From NCBI GenBank assembly GCA_034440635.1, contig JAOTON010001028.1, forward strand, positions 806,001 to 870,000: a stretch of 64,000 bases of DNA. Direction: 5' to 3'. Each line of letters starts with the position of its first letter. Position 1 is the first letter of the stretch. The translations under genes and the position numbers were made by a program. Origin of the DNA: Lepas anatifera (taxonomy: Eukaryota; Arthropoda; Thecostraca; Lepadidae). This document shows positions 22,067-36,200 of this stretch, in pieces. The notes below the pieces were generated by a model that had not been told where the DNA came from, did no database searches, and worked only from the letters and a program-made list of their open reading frames with translations.

Positions 22067-25000
22067 GGCACGTTGTCAAACTGATTCAAAGTGTGGAATA
22101 TGAATTCGTATGCCAAACATGTCATCATTGATTTTCCTGATAATCTCCCTTGTCACGGTCGATATAATGATCTACGATATAATGGCCTTAATCAGTTGAA
22201 CAAACCCGTTAATCTAGGGTGATATGATATCGTTAGCGGGCTTTACAATGCACCAGATGTTGAGGTCATATGACGTTGCCAACTCTCTTTCTGTTGGAAG
22301 AGAATATTGGAGATTAGGAAGACCTTATTCAGTATTCCTTCCGAGGACTTTAGCCCGGGTCAGTGCGCGCGGACGTTCAATGCACTACCACTGCGTCACT
22401 GCATCCCCACTTTTATGATGAAGACTCAAGGTTCAATACTCAAATATATTGGTTGGGTTTCACGGCAGCGGGGGGATTTTCACACGATCACGTCAGGAAT
22501 ATGACACAGTAAAAGTGGACTAAAAGGAATAAAAGAATCAAAGATAAAAGGCGCACACTCTGGCGCATAAACATGTCCCGTAAAAGTATAATACGCTGAC
22601 TATATAGCTTAAGTCACATCAGGCGCCAGTGATAAAAATATCTCAGGCTGGCTTTAAAATGAGCGGGCCTTATAATGAACACATTCATGGAATGGAAACT
22701 GTGTCCATGAGGTTCGACACCTCAATAGGTATTTGCATGCCGACTTGGTTTTGACGCTGGCGAGTGGACGGATGGAGTTATCGCCTTTGAACGATGTATT
22801 ATGGATGCACTAATTAAGTGGTACTTTTGAAGCATAATTTTCAGTGACCAGCGCAACAAGTACCCATTTGCTAATTTAATTTAGGTACCGGTAGTTCATT
22901 TGGAAATGAACAAAAGCATGAGAATCACAAGGGAAGAAAACAGCACATGGGTAAAATATCAAATACTTGCCCGACAAGAAAACATGGTATCATTTTGCTT
23001 TCTTCACCCGCTACGGAGTGGGTGTGCAGTATCTTCGAGGTCTCTCCCTACACATGGAGACCTTTCAGGCGTGAGCGACACGGCCAGGTGACAATAATCG
23101 AACTCCCGTGACTTATTGCACCATAACTCAGTTTTTGTTGATCTGAAAGGTCTAAACTTGATGTGCAGGGAATAACGATGCTGTGAGTTAGGAAGTAAAT
23201 AATTTCATCCTAAGCCAAAACGTTCGAGCACAGGTGCATGAAAAAGAGGTGAGCAGTTTCCACAGCCACGCTGTAATAAAAACAACTGCGAATCCAATCG
23301 TAGTGGTATTTACAGCATATATTGGGACTGATCTAAGAACAAGATGCCGTGGCTACACTTGAGGTCCTACAGCACGTGCGAACGTACATACATACGCGCC
23401 TCTCTTCAATATCTCAAGCTACTGCCTCGATCGGGCTGAAATTTGGCATGCACCAGAAAAATAGCTGGACTCCACCGATCAGCACTAGAGCCATGCCTGG
23501 CGTGCGCATATGCAGACCCCTTCAATAATGAAAAGACATTTTCTGAAAAATTCAAGAATCTGCCACGATGTCCCGAGGAAACGCCGTGGCGTACACTGAA
23601 CTGCTCTTCGAATGCTTGTAATATGGTGGATACTAAATCGTATGGACAAGAGCATGCAGCATTAACAGCGGCAGCCTCTCCCGGGTAAGGGATATTATCT
23701 TCAATTCTAGTTTTTTGCCCACTTCTTCGTAACGGACACACAAACTTCACCATAGTGTGCAGGGTCAAATGTCAAATACTACGTTGTGCTGTTTTTAATA
23801 ATTAAAGGCTCCTTAATTTTTGTCACGTATAATTTTGTATAACAGTGGTTATACAAAGTTGTATCACCATCATGTACACCATCTGCTGTGTTGGTTTAAT
23901 TGTATAATTTTGTATTCAAAACTAAAAAAAGTTGCAGGAGCTTTAGAATTTAAACAAAGGTGTGCATTTCTGAAACTATTGGTGCTCGATCATGGGCATC
24001 AGTGAGCCAAATCTGCACCCATGTACCCATAGGCGTCGGAAAGGGGGGCAGGGGGGCCTGGCCCCTCACTTTTGGCCAAAAATTTCCTGATCTCAGTCAA
24101 AATGGGAGAAAACCCGACATTTTTCATAATGAGCCGATGCGGAAGGCAAGGAGGAGCCCAAATTTGAACACTTTTTGGTCCTATCATGGAAAGTTTTTGT
24201 CAGCATCAGGTTGAAGTTTGGCTGCCCTCCTATTTTCCGGTGGCAATGCTTATGCATGTACCGTCTACACGATACAAGTACAAGCAACGCTCTATGAGGC
24301 ACCGGTCAGCCCCAGGGACAGTTCAAGCAAGGCGCTATCAATTTGTGGATTTTGCATCTTCTCGGATATAAATCGCAAATGACGGGTGATAAGAAGACAG
24401 AAATGAAGGCAATAGAATGTAAATAGCTGCTGGAATTTTTTTTTTAAATCTATACCAAGCCACGACGACTGACAACTCAGAAGCGTAGGCAGAAAGATAA
24501 CTACACCCGAAAAATGTCATCTCGAAGTGTTTGCTCTTTCGTCCATTTCAAGCCATAGTATAAACTTTATTTTCAGAAAATATTATGTCCAGAAAGGCCC
24601 AATCATGAGCTAAAAATATGCAACTTTTCTCTTCCTGTAGAATAAATATCAAAACGTTATGAGCTATCTATGGATTTTATTGCAGATCTAGCTTTTTAGA
24701 CCTGCAAAAGTCTCAGCGTTGTCAATGTCATATAGAAAATGAGCATAGTACGCTCTTGGGGTCCGCTGCATGAAATATTCGGCCATTATGATCTCTATTC
24801 GATGTCTTATATGAGATACCCGCAAGGTTTTTCCCCAACCGGCGCAAAGTGGTGGTTACAAGGGGGGGCTAGGGGGCCCAACTCCCCCCCAAATGTGTGC
24901 GTGCCTATAGTTAATGCATAGGCGGCGGAGGCTGATCCGAGGCAATGGTGGGGCTGGTTTGAGCCCCTTAGCTTCCCCGGAAATGAAGCCCTGGATCCGC

Positions 25001-26491
25001 CACTGCAGGCGTTCTACTGGTTATTTTAAATGGCTGCTCGGCCGATAAGACTGACAAATTAGGTGCGTAAGTGGGAAGATTGGAACATTAGAAAATTTGT
25101 ATCTCGGAACTGTTTGTTTCTTTGTCTACATCAAGTCTTGATTACGTTTTTCTGTTGCAAAATGATATTAAGCTAGTAAGTTTTATTTTGGGCCAACTAT
25201 TTCTTGGTCTAGGAGTTAACGTGGATTTGGTCACAAATTTGACTGCCCACTCGTGTTACAATATAGCATTTTAAACACCACACAGAAAGTAGAATCACCA
25301 CATTTGTAGGTTATCACACGGCGGTAGAGTTCAAGCATCTGGTTTTTAGCTGTCGGAATAGGCACCTGTCTGCTTTTAGCCCTTTTTTGGAATTTTATTG
25401 GATTGTTTTCCGTAAAATACCTACTCTTAATATGAAATTGAGTGGATTCCAATCAACTCTAGCAAGAACGATCCCCTTGTACTGGAAGTTCTCTATTAGA
25501 TCAGGTTTGTCTCATCGTAGTCAACTCCAGCGAAGGAATTTTAGCACGAGCTGTGAAACGTATATAGGTTATACCTTTGTAAAGCAAATGTGAGCCTTCT
25601 AGTTTAGCTTAGTTTGCGTTTTATCCTCACAACTTAGCACAGGCGCAGTTGATTTGTGTCCGTGAGCAGATGCATGACTGGTTATTTGTCACGTGCTGCC
25701 TGTGCGGTGCCATTGTAGTGGTCTGACCTTTTAGGAGCGATTTTTTAGGAATTGCTCGTGAACCCAGCAACCTGATGTGGCGGAAACTGGCTTATCTCTT
25801 CCCCTGTGAAGACGGTAAGTGCATAAAGCTTACATAGGTTGGTAAGTGCTGTTGCATCCCACTTGGGGCCGTCAGAATGCTTATGTTAACGCCATCGGCC
25901 TCTCCCACAACTGGTCTTAATATCGTTTTTAGGACGCTTAATGAACACGCACCAAAATGCAGTTTCTACATCCCTTATATTTCTAGCTGCTTCTCAGTGT
26001 TGAAGCGATGTATAGTTTTTGCTTTCCACGGCAATGCAATTTTGAACCCATCAACAGGACTGGAAGAGTAAGCCACTATAGTTCACCGGAAACGTTGTTA
26101 TATATCGCAGACCGAGCTCTGACTGAGAATTTGCTATTAGATGAGCCGTATTCGAGTTCAGTAAGTGGCCTTCCGTTCATAATGTATATTTTATAAGAAA
26201 TCAGCTGGCAGATCTAACCCCGCTTGTCCTTGTTCTAGTTGGTACTTTTTACGGAACACAGCCCTGCTACTATCAAAGTGGACTGGTCATGTCAGCTAAC
26301 ACACTGCGGCTGAATTGCAGGTCCTTTGTTTTTCATGAAGCCGTGGGACTTCTTTGCTTTATGGCGCTTTATGATTCATACTAATTCACGTGGTGAAATG
26401 CTACTATTTTTGTGTCATATTAACTTAATGGACCACCACCAAAGACACGTATATGGGCTTTACCATACACACCCAAGCATGCATACATGTA

Positions 26492-26555
<64 letters not shown>

Positions 26556-27238
26556 AGCGTAGGAACGGGGTGGGCCAGGAGGCCATGCCCCTCCCCAATA
26601 TTCATGATTCTTATCCATTAACTCTATGGCGTTGACTGGAAAGAAATGACTTCAAAATGCCCGCTGCCCCCCAATATTCTGCGTTCCTACGCCTATGTAT
26701 ATATATATAAATAAATATATATATATATATATATATTTGTGTAGTTAGGCAAAATATTTTCTCTCAGGCATTGACCGTTGAATATAATGACACTTCTTGC
26801 TTTCGAAAGTTTCTTGTTTATGTTTTCGATGGTCCGGATGATCTTTTTCGTTTTCTTTTGGAGGCTAAAAATCAGGTTTCCTATTCACATTAGCACATGT
26901 ATGTTAATACTTAACGTTTCGGATTATTTACATTACTCCATTTCGGAAAGAATTAGAAATTGACATAGCTCGCATTTGGTAGCAATTTATACATACATTA
27001 GATTAAAAATATGAAGTCGAGCCATTCGAGATACATCAAGAGTATCATTACATTCAACGGTCAATGCCTGAAAGAAAAAAGTATGTACTCGTCGTGTTCA
27101 TAATGATCTTTATGAAAAAAGTAGCAGTGGTGTAACAAATAATTGGGAAAATATATCATAAGAACCTTGTAATTTTCTACATAAGCGCCTCCTGCATAAG
27201 TTTTAAGAGCTTCTTTTTCGGTGTGTAGAGCAATATTG

Positions 27239-27287
<49 letters not shown>

Positions 27288-30200
27288 TTATTCACATTCC
27301 CTCTGGCGTATAGAACTGCGTAAAACCGATTATGAGTTCTTCTAATCAAAATCCAGAAAATCTTTAAAAAAATTCCAACATTGTTTTGACGTCTCTTTGG
27401 GGCATTAAACGGCCAAGATCTACTGGTAAATTTGTTTTGGCTATGTTCAAGGGCTGTGAATCTGAAGAGCACAAGCCTACGTGTTCAGCTGTACACTGGG
27501 TTACAGTTTCTTTGAACTGTACCTATATGTACCTATTTATTGTACGTGCGTCCCGAGTTGGCTGACGTCGCTGGTGCGTTACCGGCGGCCCCCAGTACCA
27601 GTGCAAGAACCTGAAGCGGGACGAGCTGAAGCAATGGCTGAACGAGATGCTGAAGCTGCTGAACCAGAAGTCGGACCAGAACCTGGAGCAGGAGAAAAAG
27701 CGGCTGGAGGCGCTCATCCTGCGCCACACCGAGGTTCTGCCCGGCATTGAGGAGAGCATGCGAAAGGTGAGGGACGCAGGCGGTCCTTCCAGGGATGCAC
27801 CCGCTGACTGGTGGCTAGGCGGACGCACAGACGAACGCACAGAGGGCGCACAGACGAACGCACAGAGGAGGCACAGACAGACGCACAGAGGACGCCCAGA
27901 CGGACGCACAGAGGGCACACAGACGAGCACACAGAGGACGCACAGACGGATGCACAGAGAACGCACAGACGGACGCACAGAGGACGCACAGACGGACGCA
28001 TAGACGGACACACAGACAGACACACAGAGTACGCACATACGGACGCGTAGACGGACACACAGGGGAGGCACGCACAGACGGACGCACAGACGGACACACA
28101 GGGGACGCACAGAGGGACGCACAGACGGACGCACTGACGGACGCACAGACAGACGCACAGACGGACGCACTGACGGACGCACAGACAGACGCACAGACGG
28201 ACGCACAGACGGACGCATAGACGGAAACACAGACAGACACACAGAGTGCGCACATACGGACGCTTAAACAGCTATATTCATACAACATAGTTCAAGCTGT
28301 GAATGATGGGGTAATGATCACCACGGAATGCTCAGGGGTTGGGGTAATGGTCTCGGGAGAGCTGGGAACCAAGATGGTTGGTGTTTGAGTGGCAGCAGTG
28401 ATGATGCCGCCATGATACAGAAATTCCAGTGGCAGCAATTTTACTGCAGTCTCGATGCGGAGTGGCTGTTGGTCGGGTGGCAGTATTGTCGACACAGTCT
28501 CGATGCCGAGTGGCTGTTGGGCGAGTGGCAGTATTGTCGACACAGTCTCGATGCGGAGTGGCTATTAGGCAAGTGGAAGTATTTTCGACATAGTCTTGAT
28601 GCGGAGTGACTGTTGGTCGATTGGCAGTATTGTTGGTACGGTATTGATGCCGAGTGACTGTTGACCGAGTGGCTGTATTGTTGGTACGGTATTGATGCGG
28701 GGTGACTGATGGTTGAGTGGCAGTATTGTTGGTACGGTATTGGTGCGGAGTGCCTGTTGGTCGAGTGACAATATTGCTGATACGGTATTAGTGCGGAGTG
28801 GCTGTTGGTCGAGTGACAATATTGTTGGCACGGTATTGGTGCGGAGTGACTTTTGGTCGAGTGGCAGTATTGTCGACACAGTCTCGATGCGGAGTGGCTG
28901 TTAGGCAAGTGGCAGTATTGTCGACATAGTCTCGATATGGAGTGGCTGTTGGTCGAGTGGCAGTATTGTTGGCACGGTATTGGTGCGGAGTGACTTTTGG
29001 TCGAGTGGCAGTATTGTCGACACAGTCTCGATGCGGAGTGGCTGTTAGGCAAGTGGCAGTATTGTCGACATAGTCTCGATATGGAGTGGCTGTTGGTCGA
29101 GTGGCAGTATTGTTGGTACGGTATGGATGCGGAGTGACTGCTGGTCGAGTGGCAGTATTGCTGACACGGTATTGGTGCGGAGTGACTGTTGGTGGAGTGG
29201 CAGTATTGCTGATACGGTATTGGTGCGGAGTGACTGTTGGTGGAGTGGAAGTATTGCTGACACGGTATTGGTGCGGAGTGACTGTTGGTGGAGTGGCAGT
29301 ATTGCTGATATGGTATTGGTGCGGAGTGACTGCTGGTCGAGTGGCAGTATTGCTGACACGGTATTGGTGCGGAGTGACTGTTGGTGGAGTGGCAGTATTG
29401 CTGATACGGTATTGGTGCGGAGTGACTGTTGGTGGAGTGGAAGTATTGCTGACACGGTATTGGTGCGGAGTGACTGGTAGGCAAGTGGCAGTATTGCTGA
29501 CACGGCATTGGTGCGGAGTGACTGTTGGTGCAGTGGCAGTATTACTGACACGGTATTGGTGCGGAGTGACTGTTGGTGGACTGGCAGTATTGCTGACACG
29601 GCATTGGTGCGGAGTGACTGTTGGTAGAGTGGCAGTATTGCTAACACGATATTGGTGCGGAGTGACTGTTGGTGGACTGGCAGTATTGCTGACACGGTAT
29701 TGGTGCGGAGTGACTGTTGGTGGAGTGGCAGTATTGCTGATATGGTATTGGTGCGGAGTGACTGGTAGGCAAGTGGCAGTATTGCTGATACGGTATTGGT
29801 GCGGAGTGACTGTTGGTGGAGTGGCAGTATTGCTGATACGGTATTGGTGCGGAGTGACTGTTGGTGGAGTGGCAGTATTGCTGATACGGTATTGGTGCGG
29901 AGTGACTGTTGGTGGAGTGACAGTATTGCTGATACGGTATTGGTGCGGAGTGACTGGTAGGCAAGTGGCAGTATTGCTGATACGGTATTGGTGCGGAGTG
30001 ACTGTTGGTGGAGTGGCAGTATTGCTGATACGGTATTGGTGCGGAGTGACTGTTGGTGGACTGGCAGTATTGCTGACACGGCATTGGTGCGGAGTGACTG
30101 TTGGTAGAGTGGCAGTATTGCTAACACGATATTGGTGCGGAGTGACTGTTGGTGGACTGGCAGTATTGCTGACACGGTATTGGTGCGGAGTGACTGTTGG

Positions 30201-33200
30201 TGGAGTGGCAGTATTGCTGATATGGTATTGGTGCGGAGTGACTGGTAGGCAAGTGGCAGTATTGCTGATACAGTATTGGTGCGGAGTGACTGTTGGTGGA
30301 GTGGCAGTATTGCTGACACGGTATTGATGTGGAGTGGCTGTTGGTCGGGTGGCAGTATTGTTGGTACGGTATGGATGCGGAGTGACTGCTGGTCGAGTGG
30401 CAGTATTGATGATACGGTATTGGTGCGGAGTGACTGGTAGGCAAGTGGCAGTATTGCTGATACTGTATTGGTGCGGAGTGACTGTTGGTGGACTGGCAGT
30501 ATTGTTGATACGGTATCGGCGCAGGTGGACGTGTACTCCCGCTGCTACCAGTACGTGGACGATATCACGCCCATGGTGAAGCTGTTGGAGGACCTGCGCC
30601 GGAGGTCCACTGAGGATGTGAGTACACCCGCCTGGCGGCACAGCTGTGACCTGAATCCCGTGCTGAGGCACTTTCTTGGTCTCAAATTGTATTCACAACT
30701 GAATATGTTTGTGTGTATGTAAATGATACCCCTGGTTTGAAAAGACGGATACACTAGTGCAGTTTACACTCTTTTAATGAGTGCAGAGAATTCGGACTAC
30801 GGTGGAAGACACCCAGATGGCTTCCGTACGTGTTCGAGTTCACACGGTGCCAGGTCTGAATTTGTTTTTTTTTTTGGGGGGGGTCAAGCGATAATATTGG
30901 GCTAAAACATTAATAGCTATTGCTGCCTTCTGCCTTTCGAATACAGCTTCCCTCTTTTAAGAAAACCAAAAGCGAAAGTTGTCTGTATAGCCCACTCGTC
31001 CCATCGCTTGACACGTCACTACCGTTGCCCGTCAAAGGCAGTTGCAAAGTCGTAGCACGCGGCGTAGGTAATGTCACTAGTCACGTGATCGCATGATAAT
31101 ATGTCCTGCCAGGATTAGGTACTGCATGGTAACCTGGCAATAGACTGAGGCTTCTCTAGCCTTCCAATTACAACGTGATGCTTGCAACGACGCTAGTTAT
31201 GCGCACGTCCGAGTGGCTGCCAAGCGCGTGTTAACCCGCGCCCCACCGGGGGTCCAGCGCCACCTTCGCCCCACGGGGGGCATCGATGGCCCCCACTAAC
31301 TCCGAAAATATGGGCGTTAGCACAAATCTGCAAAGTGCAATAGGAAGCTCACGTGAATTCAGTATGAAACTACTTCATATGTTTTAGTGCTCAGGTCAAT
31401 GGTTTGACCTCCAGAGGTCAAATTAGGTCAAGATCGGCTATTTTCACTCAAATATGCAATGCTTAAGCAAACTGGACATAACTCTTAAACTCTTATGCCA
31501 TTAGAGCTATTGAGGTCTGGTAAACTACATTTGATAGGAAATTGTCAGTTTTTTTCGCTATGTGAAACGTAAAGACCTCCCGCCAGTGGTTTGACCTCCA
31601 GAGGTCACCTCGTAACCTAAGATGACCTGAGGTCACGAAAGGTCAGAAAGTAACTTTGTCGTATATCAAACGAAAGCCAGTGACAAGATAAACACGATGG
31701 TCTTTGTTTCATTGCTCTCGCTTAATTAGATCAAAAGTTATTGTCAAAATACCGTTTTTGACCCCTGGTGACCTTGGATGACCTTGGAGAGGTCAAAGGG
31801 CAAATACGGTCCTTGGCATCCGTGAAAGGGTGTCCAAAAACGCTTTTCTGATCAAGCTGAGCATTTTCAATCGCTTTTGTGACTTTTAGATCATAAGATA
31901 GCTTTTCCCCATGCTTTTTCAATGGGAGAGGTCACCTCGTGACCTGACCTCAAGGGCACGAAATCGAAAAATCCCAGATATACACGTTGTAGACCCTGGA
32001 GGGGCCATAAAGTGTAGGAAGTTTCAAATCGATCGACTTCGAAATGTAGCTCTTACAGAGCTCTAAAGTTGAAGTGAGGTGACCTTGGTTGACTTCGTCT
32101 GGTGACCTGACCATGGGTGACCCGGGGTAAAAATTTCAGGGATGATGGGAAAATGATGCAGTGAGAGGTAGAGCCCTCAACCGCGATGCTGCGCCTCTTC
32201 GTTTTTTTGCTATCCCGGAAAAACCTTAGGGGGCCATCTTAGGGGCCATCGCTTAACCCTCGCCCCGGTGGGGCGAGGGTTAAGCGAGGGGGAGAATGAG
32301 GTGTACGGACTGAACACTCTTTTTAGTGTTTTGAAAATATAAAAGCTGTGTTGAGAAGAAAGCGACAGCTACTCCTGCTCTATCTTCCTACTTGTTCCGA
32401 AAAGCCTCGGCCCTGGCACCGTAGAAATTTGGGTTTGGATGTATTTTGCCGTGGTCCGGTTAAATCATGCAAGGCTGGATATCTCCTCTCGACCGGGGTG
32501 GGGGGGTCTGGATGGGTGAACGCTGGCACGACAATACAAACCCTATACAAATTCAATGGGAAACCCAAAATACAGGGAGGGTCCTAAGCCCCCAACTTCC
32601 CCCCGGGACCTCCACCCATGGCCCTATACCAGTTAAAGCCTATAAACTGCACTTTTTTACACAAGTATCCACCAAAACAGCTCTCCTCCGTAACAGAAAT
32701 AACTCAACCAGACATTTTCTTATGAATAATTCTTGAAGGACCATACCAATGTGTAAACACCGATGATTTTTCTCAAGTTTAAGTTTTTAAGGGGTCTAAA
32801 AATGCTCCCAATGAGCTTCTAACCTGACTGGAATTTCGGAATTGACCGTAATTCATGTCCCTCTTTCAGTGGCGCAGCCAGGGGGGCACAGGGGGCACGT
32901 GCCCCCCATCGGTGCCGGGGTGCCCTTTTGATTGCCAGGTTGTGTGCCCTTTTTGGCCGTGCCGCTCGAAATTTAGTGCCCTACGTCGTTGAGCCTAGAT
33001 GGAACTAGACTGCATTTAGCGATTTGAACTATTGTTTGACAATTAAGTGCCTTTTTGGTCAGTTAGGGCATTCTGTCGCCTTTCCAAGCACCCAGGAAGA
33101 GTATAGGCACGTAATCCGTTTCCAAATAATGCCTCATCGTCGCCAATAATCGTATGGGCAGAGCTAAACTGGTGCCCCTTGAGCTCATCTGGTGCCCCTG

Positions 33201-36200
33201 AGTGCTGGTCTTGAACCTTGGAGCTGATCATGTGCCTTCTGAGCTGATCTGATGCCCTCGTAGTCAATCTGGTGCCCCCCTGAGAAAATAATTGTGCCTT
33301 CTGAATCTATATAATGCTCTCTGAGTTAGTCTCATGCCTCCGAGCTTGCCTGGTGCCCTATTAGCTGTTTTAGTGCCCCTTGAGCTGATCGGGCCCTGAA
33401 CTTATCTAATGCCTCCCGTAGTTTATCTACTGTCCAGGGCCGCAGCCAGGGGTCACAGGGGGCACGTGCCCCCATCGGTGCCGGGTGCCCTTTTGATTGC
33501 CAGGTGGTGTACCCCCTTTGGGCCGTGCCGCTCGAAATTTAGTGCCCTACGCCGTTGAACCTAGATGGAACTAGGCCACATTTAGCGATTTCAACTATTG
33601 TTTAACAATTAAGTGCCTTTTGGTCAGCTAAAGCATTCTGTCGCCTTTCAAGCACCCGGGAAGAGTATAGGCACGTAATCCGTTTCCAGATAATGCCTCA
33701 TCGTCGTCAATAATCGTACGGGTGGAGCTCATCTGGTGCCCCTGGAGATGATCATGTGCCTTCTGAGCTGATCTGATGCCCTCGTAGTCAATCTGGTGCC
33801 CCCTCCCTGAATAAATAATTGTCCCTTCTGAACCTGTAATGCTCTCTAAGTTGGTCTGTGCCTCCGAGCTTGCCTGCTGCCCGATTAGCTGTTTTATTGC
33901 CCCTTGAGCTGATCCGGCCCCTGAACTTATTTAATGCCTCCCGGAGTTTATCTACCGTCCAGGGGGCACAGGGGGCATGTGCACCCATCGGTGCCGGGTG
34001 CCCTTTGATTGCCAGGTGGTGTACTCTCTTTGGTCCGTGCCACTCGAAATGTAGTGCCCTGCGCCGTTGAACCTAGATGTAACTAGACTGCATTTAGCGA
34101 TTTCAACTATTGTTTGACAACTAAGTGCCTTTTTGTCAGCTAGGCATTCTGTCGCTTTCCAAGCACCCGGGAAGAGCATAGGCACGTAATCCGTTTCCAG
34201 ATAATGCCTCATCGTCGCCAATAATCGTACGGGCGGAGCTCATCTGGTGCCCCTGGAGCTGATCATGTGCCCTCTGAGCTGATCTGGTGCCCTCGTAGTC
34301 AATCTGGTGCCCTCCTGAGAAAATAAGTGTGCCTTCTGAACCTATAAAATACTCTCTGTTAGTTTGATGCCTCGAGCTTGCCTGGTGTACTTTTAGCTGT
34401 TTTAGTGCCCTTGAGCTGATCCGCCCCTGAGCTTATTTAATGCCTCCCGGGTTGATCTACTGTCGGGTGCAGCCAGGAAGGCACAGGGGCACGTGCCCCC
34501 ATCACTCCAGGGTGCCCTTTGATTGCCAGGTGGTGTACCCAATTTGGGCCGTGCGCTCGAAATTTAGAGCCCTAGCCGTTGAACCTAGATTTAACTGGAC
34601 TGCATGTAGCGATTGAAACTATTTTTGGCCAACTTTATTCTCGGTCACTGGCATTTTGTCGCCTTTCAAGCACCGGATATGGCACCTGTATGTGTCTACC
34701 TATTGCATCATCGTCGCCAATAATCGTGCGGGTGAAGCCAATCTGGTGCTCCTTGAGCTCATCTCGTGGCCCCTTGAGCTGATTACTTGCCCTCTAAGCT
34801 GATCTGGTGCCCTGAGTCAATCGAGTGCCCCACTGGGCAAATAATTGTGCCTCCTGAACCTATATAATGCTCTCTGAGTTAGTCTAATGCTTCCGAGCTT
34901 GTTTGGTGCCCTGATAGCTGATTTAGTGCCCTTGAGCTGATTCGGGCCCCTGAGCTGATATCATGCCTCCCAAGTTGATTCTGTATCCTAAGTCAATATG
35001 GTGCCTCTTCAGCTGATTAGGTCCCCTCAACGGATTATTGATGTCTCCTTAGATGGTCTGGTTCCCCTAAACTGGTTTTGGGCCCTGAGTCCACCTTGTG
35101 TCCCCTGAGCTGTTATGTTGCTCCCTGAGCTGATTTAGGCTCCTGCCATAGTCTGGGGGCTGGGGCTGATCTGGACCCCGAGCGGATCGATCTGGTGCCA
35201 CCTGAGCCGCACTAATGCCCTTATCGATCTGTGCCTCCTGAGCCCATATGATGCCCCAGAAATCTGGTGCCTTTTCAGCTGATCTGGGCCTCCTTACGTG
35301 ATTTCATGAGCAGATCTAAGCCTGAGCTGAGCTGGGCCCACAGAGGCTGATGACCCTGAGATGGTATGGGCTTATGAGCTGATTATGTCCTGACTTGATC
35401 TGGTATTCCGCTGTGGCGACCACTGATCTGATTGTTTGTCGCCGGAGCTGATCGGTGCCTTGGGCATCTGTGTCTATTGGGGCTTTTGAACTGATTGGGC
35501 CCGGCTGTGGACCTGAGCTGATTTGTCCCTGACTTGAACATGCCCTGTGCTGATCGATCTGTGCACCTGAGCAGATATACTGCCTCCTGAACTTAACTAA
35601 TGCCCGGTCGATCTGGAGCCTGCTGAGTCTAGTGTTCTCGAGCCATCTTATTCCTCTGAGCTAGTCTGGTGCCCCATGGATAATATTGTCCCTTTAAGCT
35701 GACCCGGGCCTCCTAGGTTAATTCGTGATTTCCTGAGCAGCTCCCAGGCCTTGAGCTGAGCTGGACAGGGGTTGGTGAGGGTCCCTGAGATGGTATGGGG
35801 CTCCTGAGCTGATCCTCCTGACTCCTGGTATTCCGAACTGATCTGGGCCCCGGCTGGTCGGGGACCACTGATTTGTTGTTTGTCCCTAGGCTGATCTGGT
35901 GCCCTATGGGCTGATCTGGTCCCCTGAGCAGCTCTGGGTTTTGAACTGCTTGGGCCCCGAGCTGGTGAGGGATTCCTGAGCTGAATTAGTGCCCTGACTT
36001 GATCTTGCCCCTGACCTGACTTGAGGCCCTGAACTGATTGGGGCCCCAAGAGTGATCTGGGGCCCAAGAGCGGATCTAGGTTCTGAGGGTACCCTGAGCT
36101 GGTCCGTGCGCTGAGCTTGTGAGAGCCCCTTGTTGGCTTGGGCCCCTGAAGTGATCTGGCGCCTTAAACTGTTCTGGGCTTCTTGAACTGGTTTAAGGCC

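Larger units (their letters stand above)
20635..27595. other. Intron 1 of the spectrin-repeat gene
   Basis: 7 kb with no recognised exon. Contents include TA tracts (about 22031-22063, 26496-26550, 26698-26736, 27242-27285), a MITE-like repeat at 24028-24235, a hAT-like end near 25005, and a 146-bp inverted-end element at 26552-26697. Confidence 0.6.

Noticed and set aside
27523..28288. Cys/Val/Arg/Ser/Pro-rich frames over the 12-bp array
   Set aside because: Repeat artefact of a 12-bp period, antisense to exon 2.
28788..30671. Minus-strand open frame of 627 residues (and + strand 413, minus 424 and 355 residues)
   Set aside because: Entirely within the 48-bp minisatellite. The period is 16 codons, so absence of stops in one unit keeps every frame open; the strings are pure repeats.
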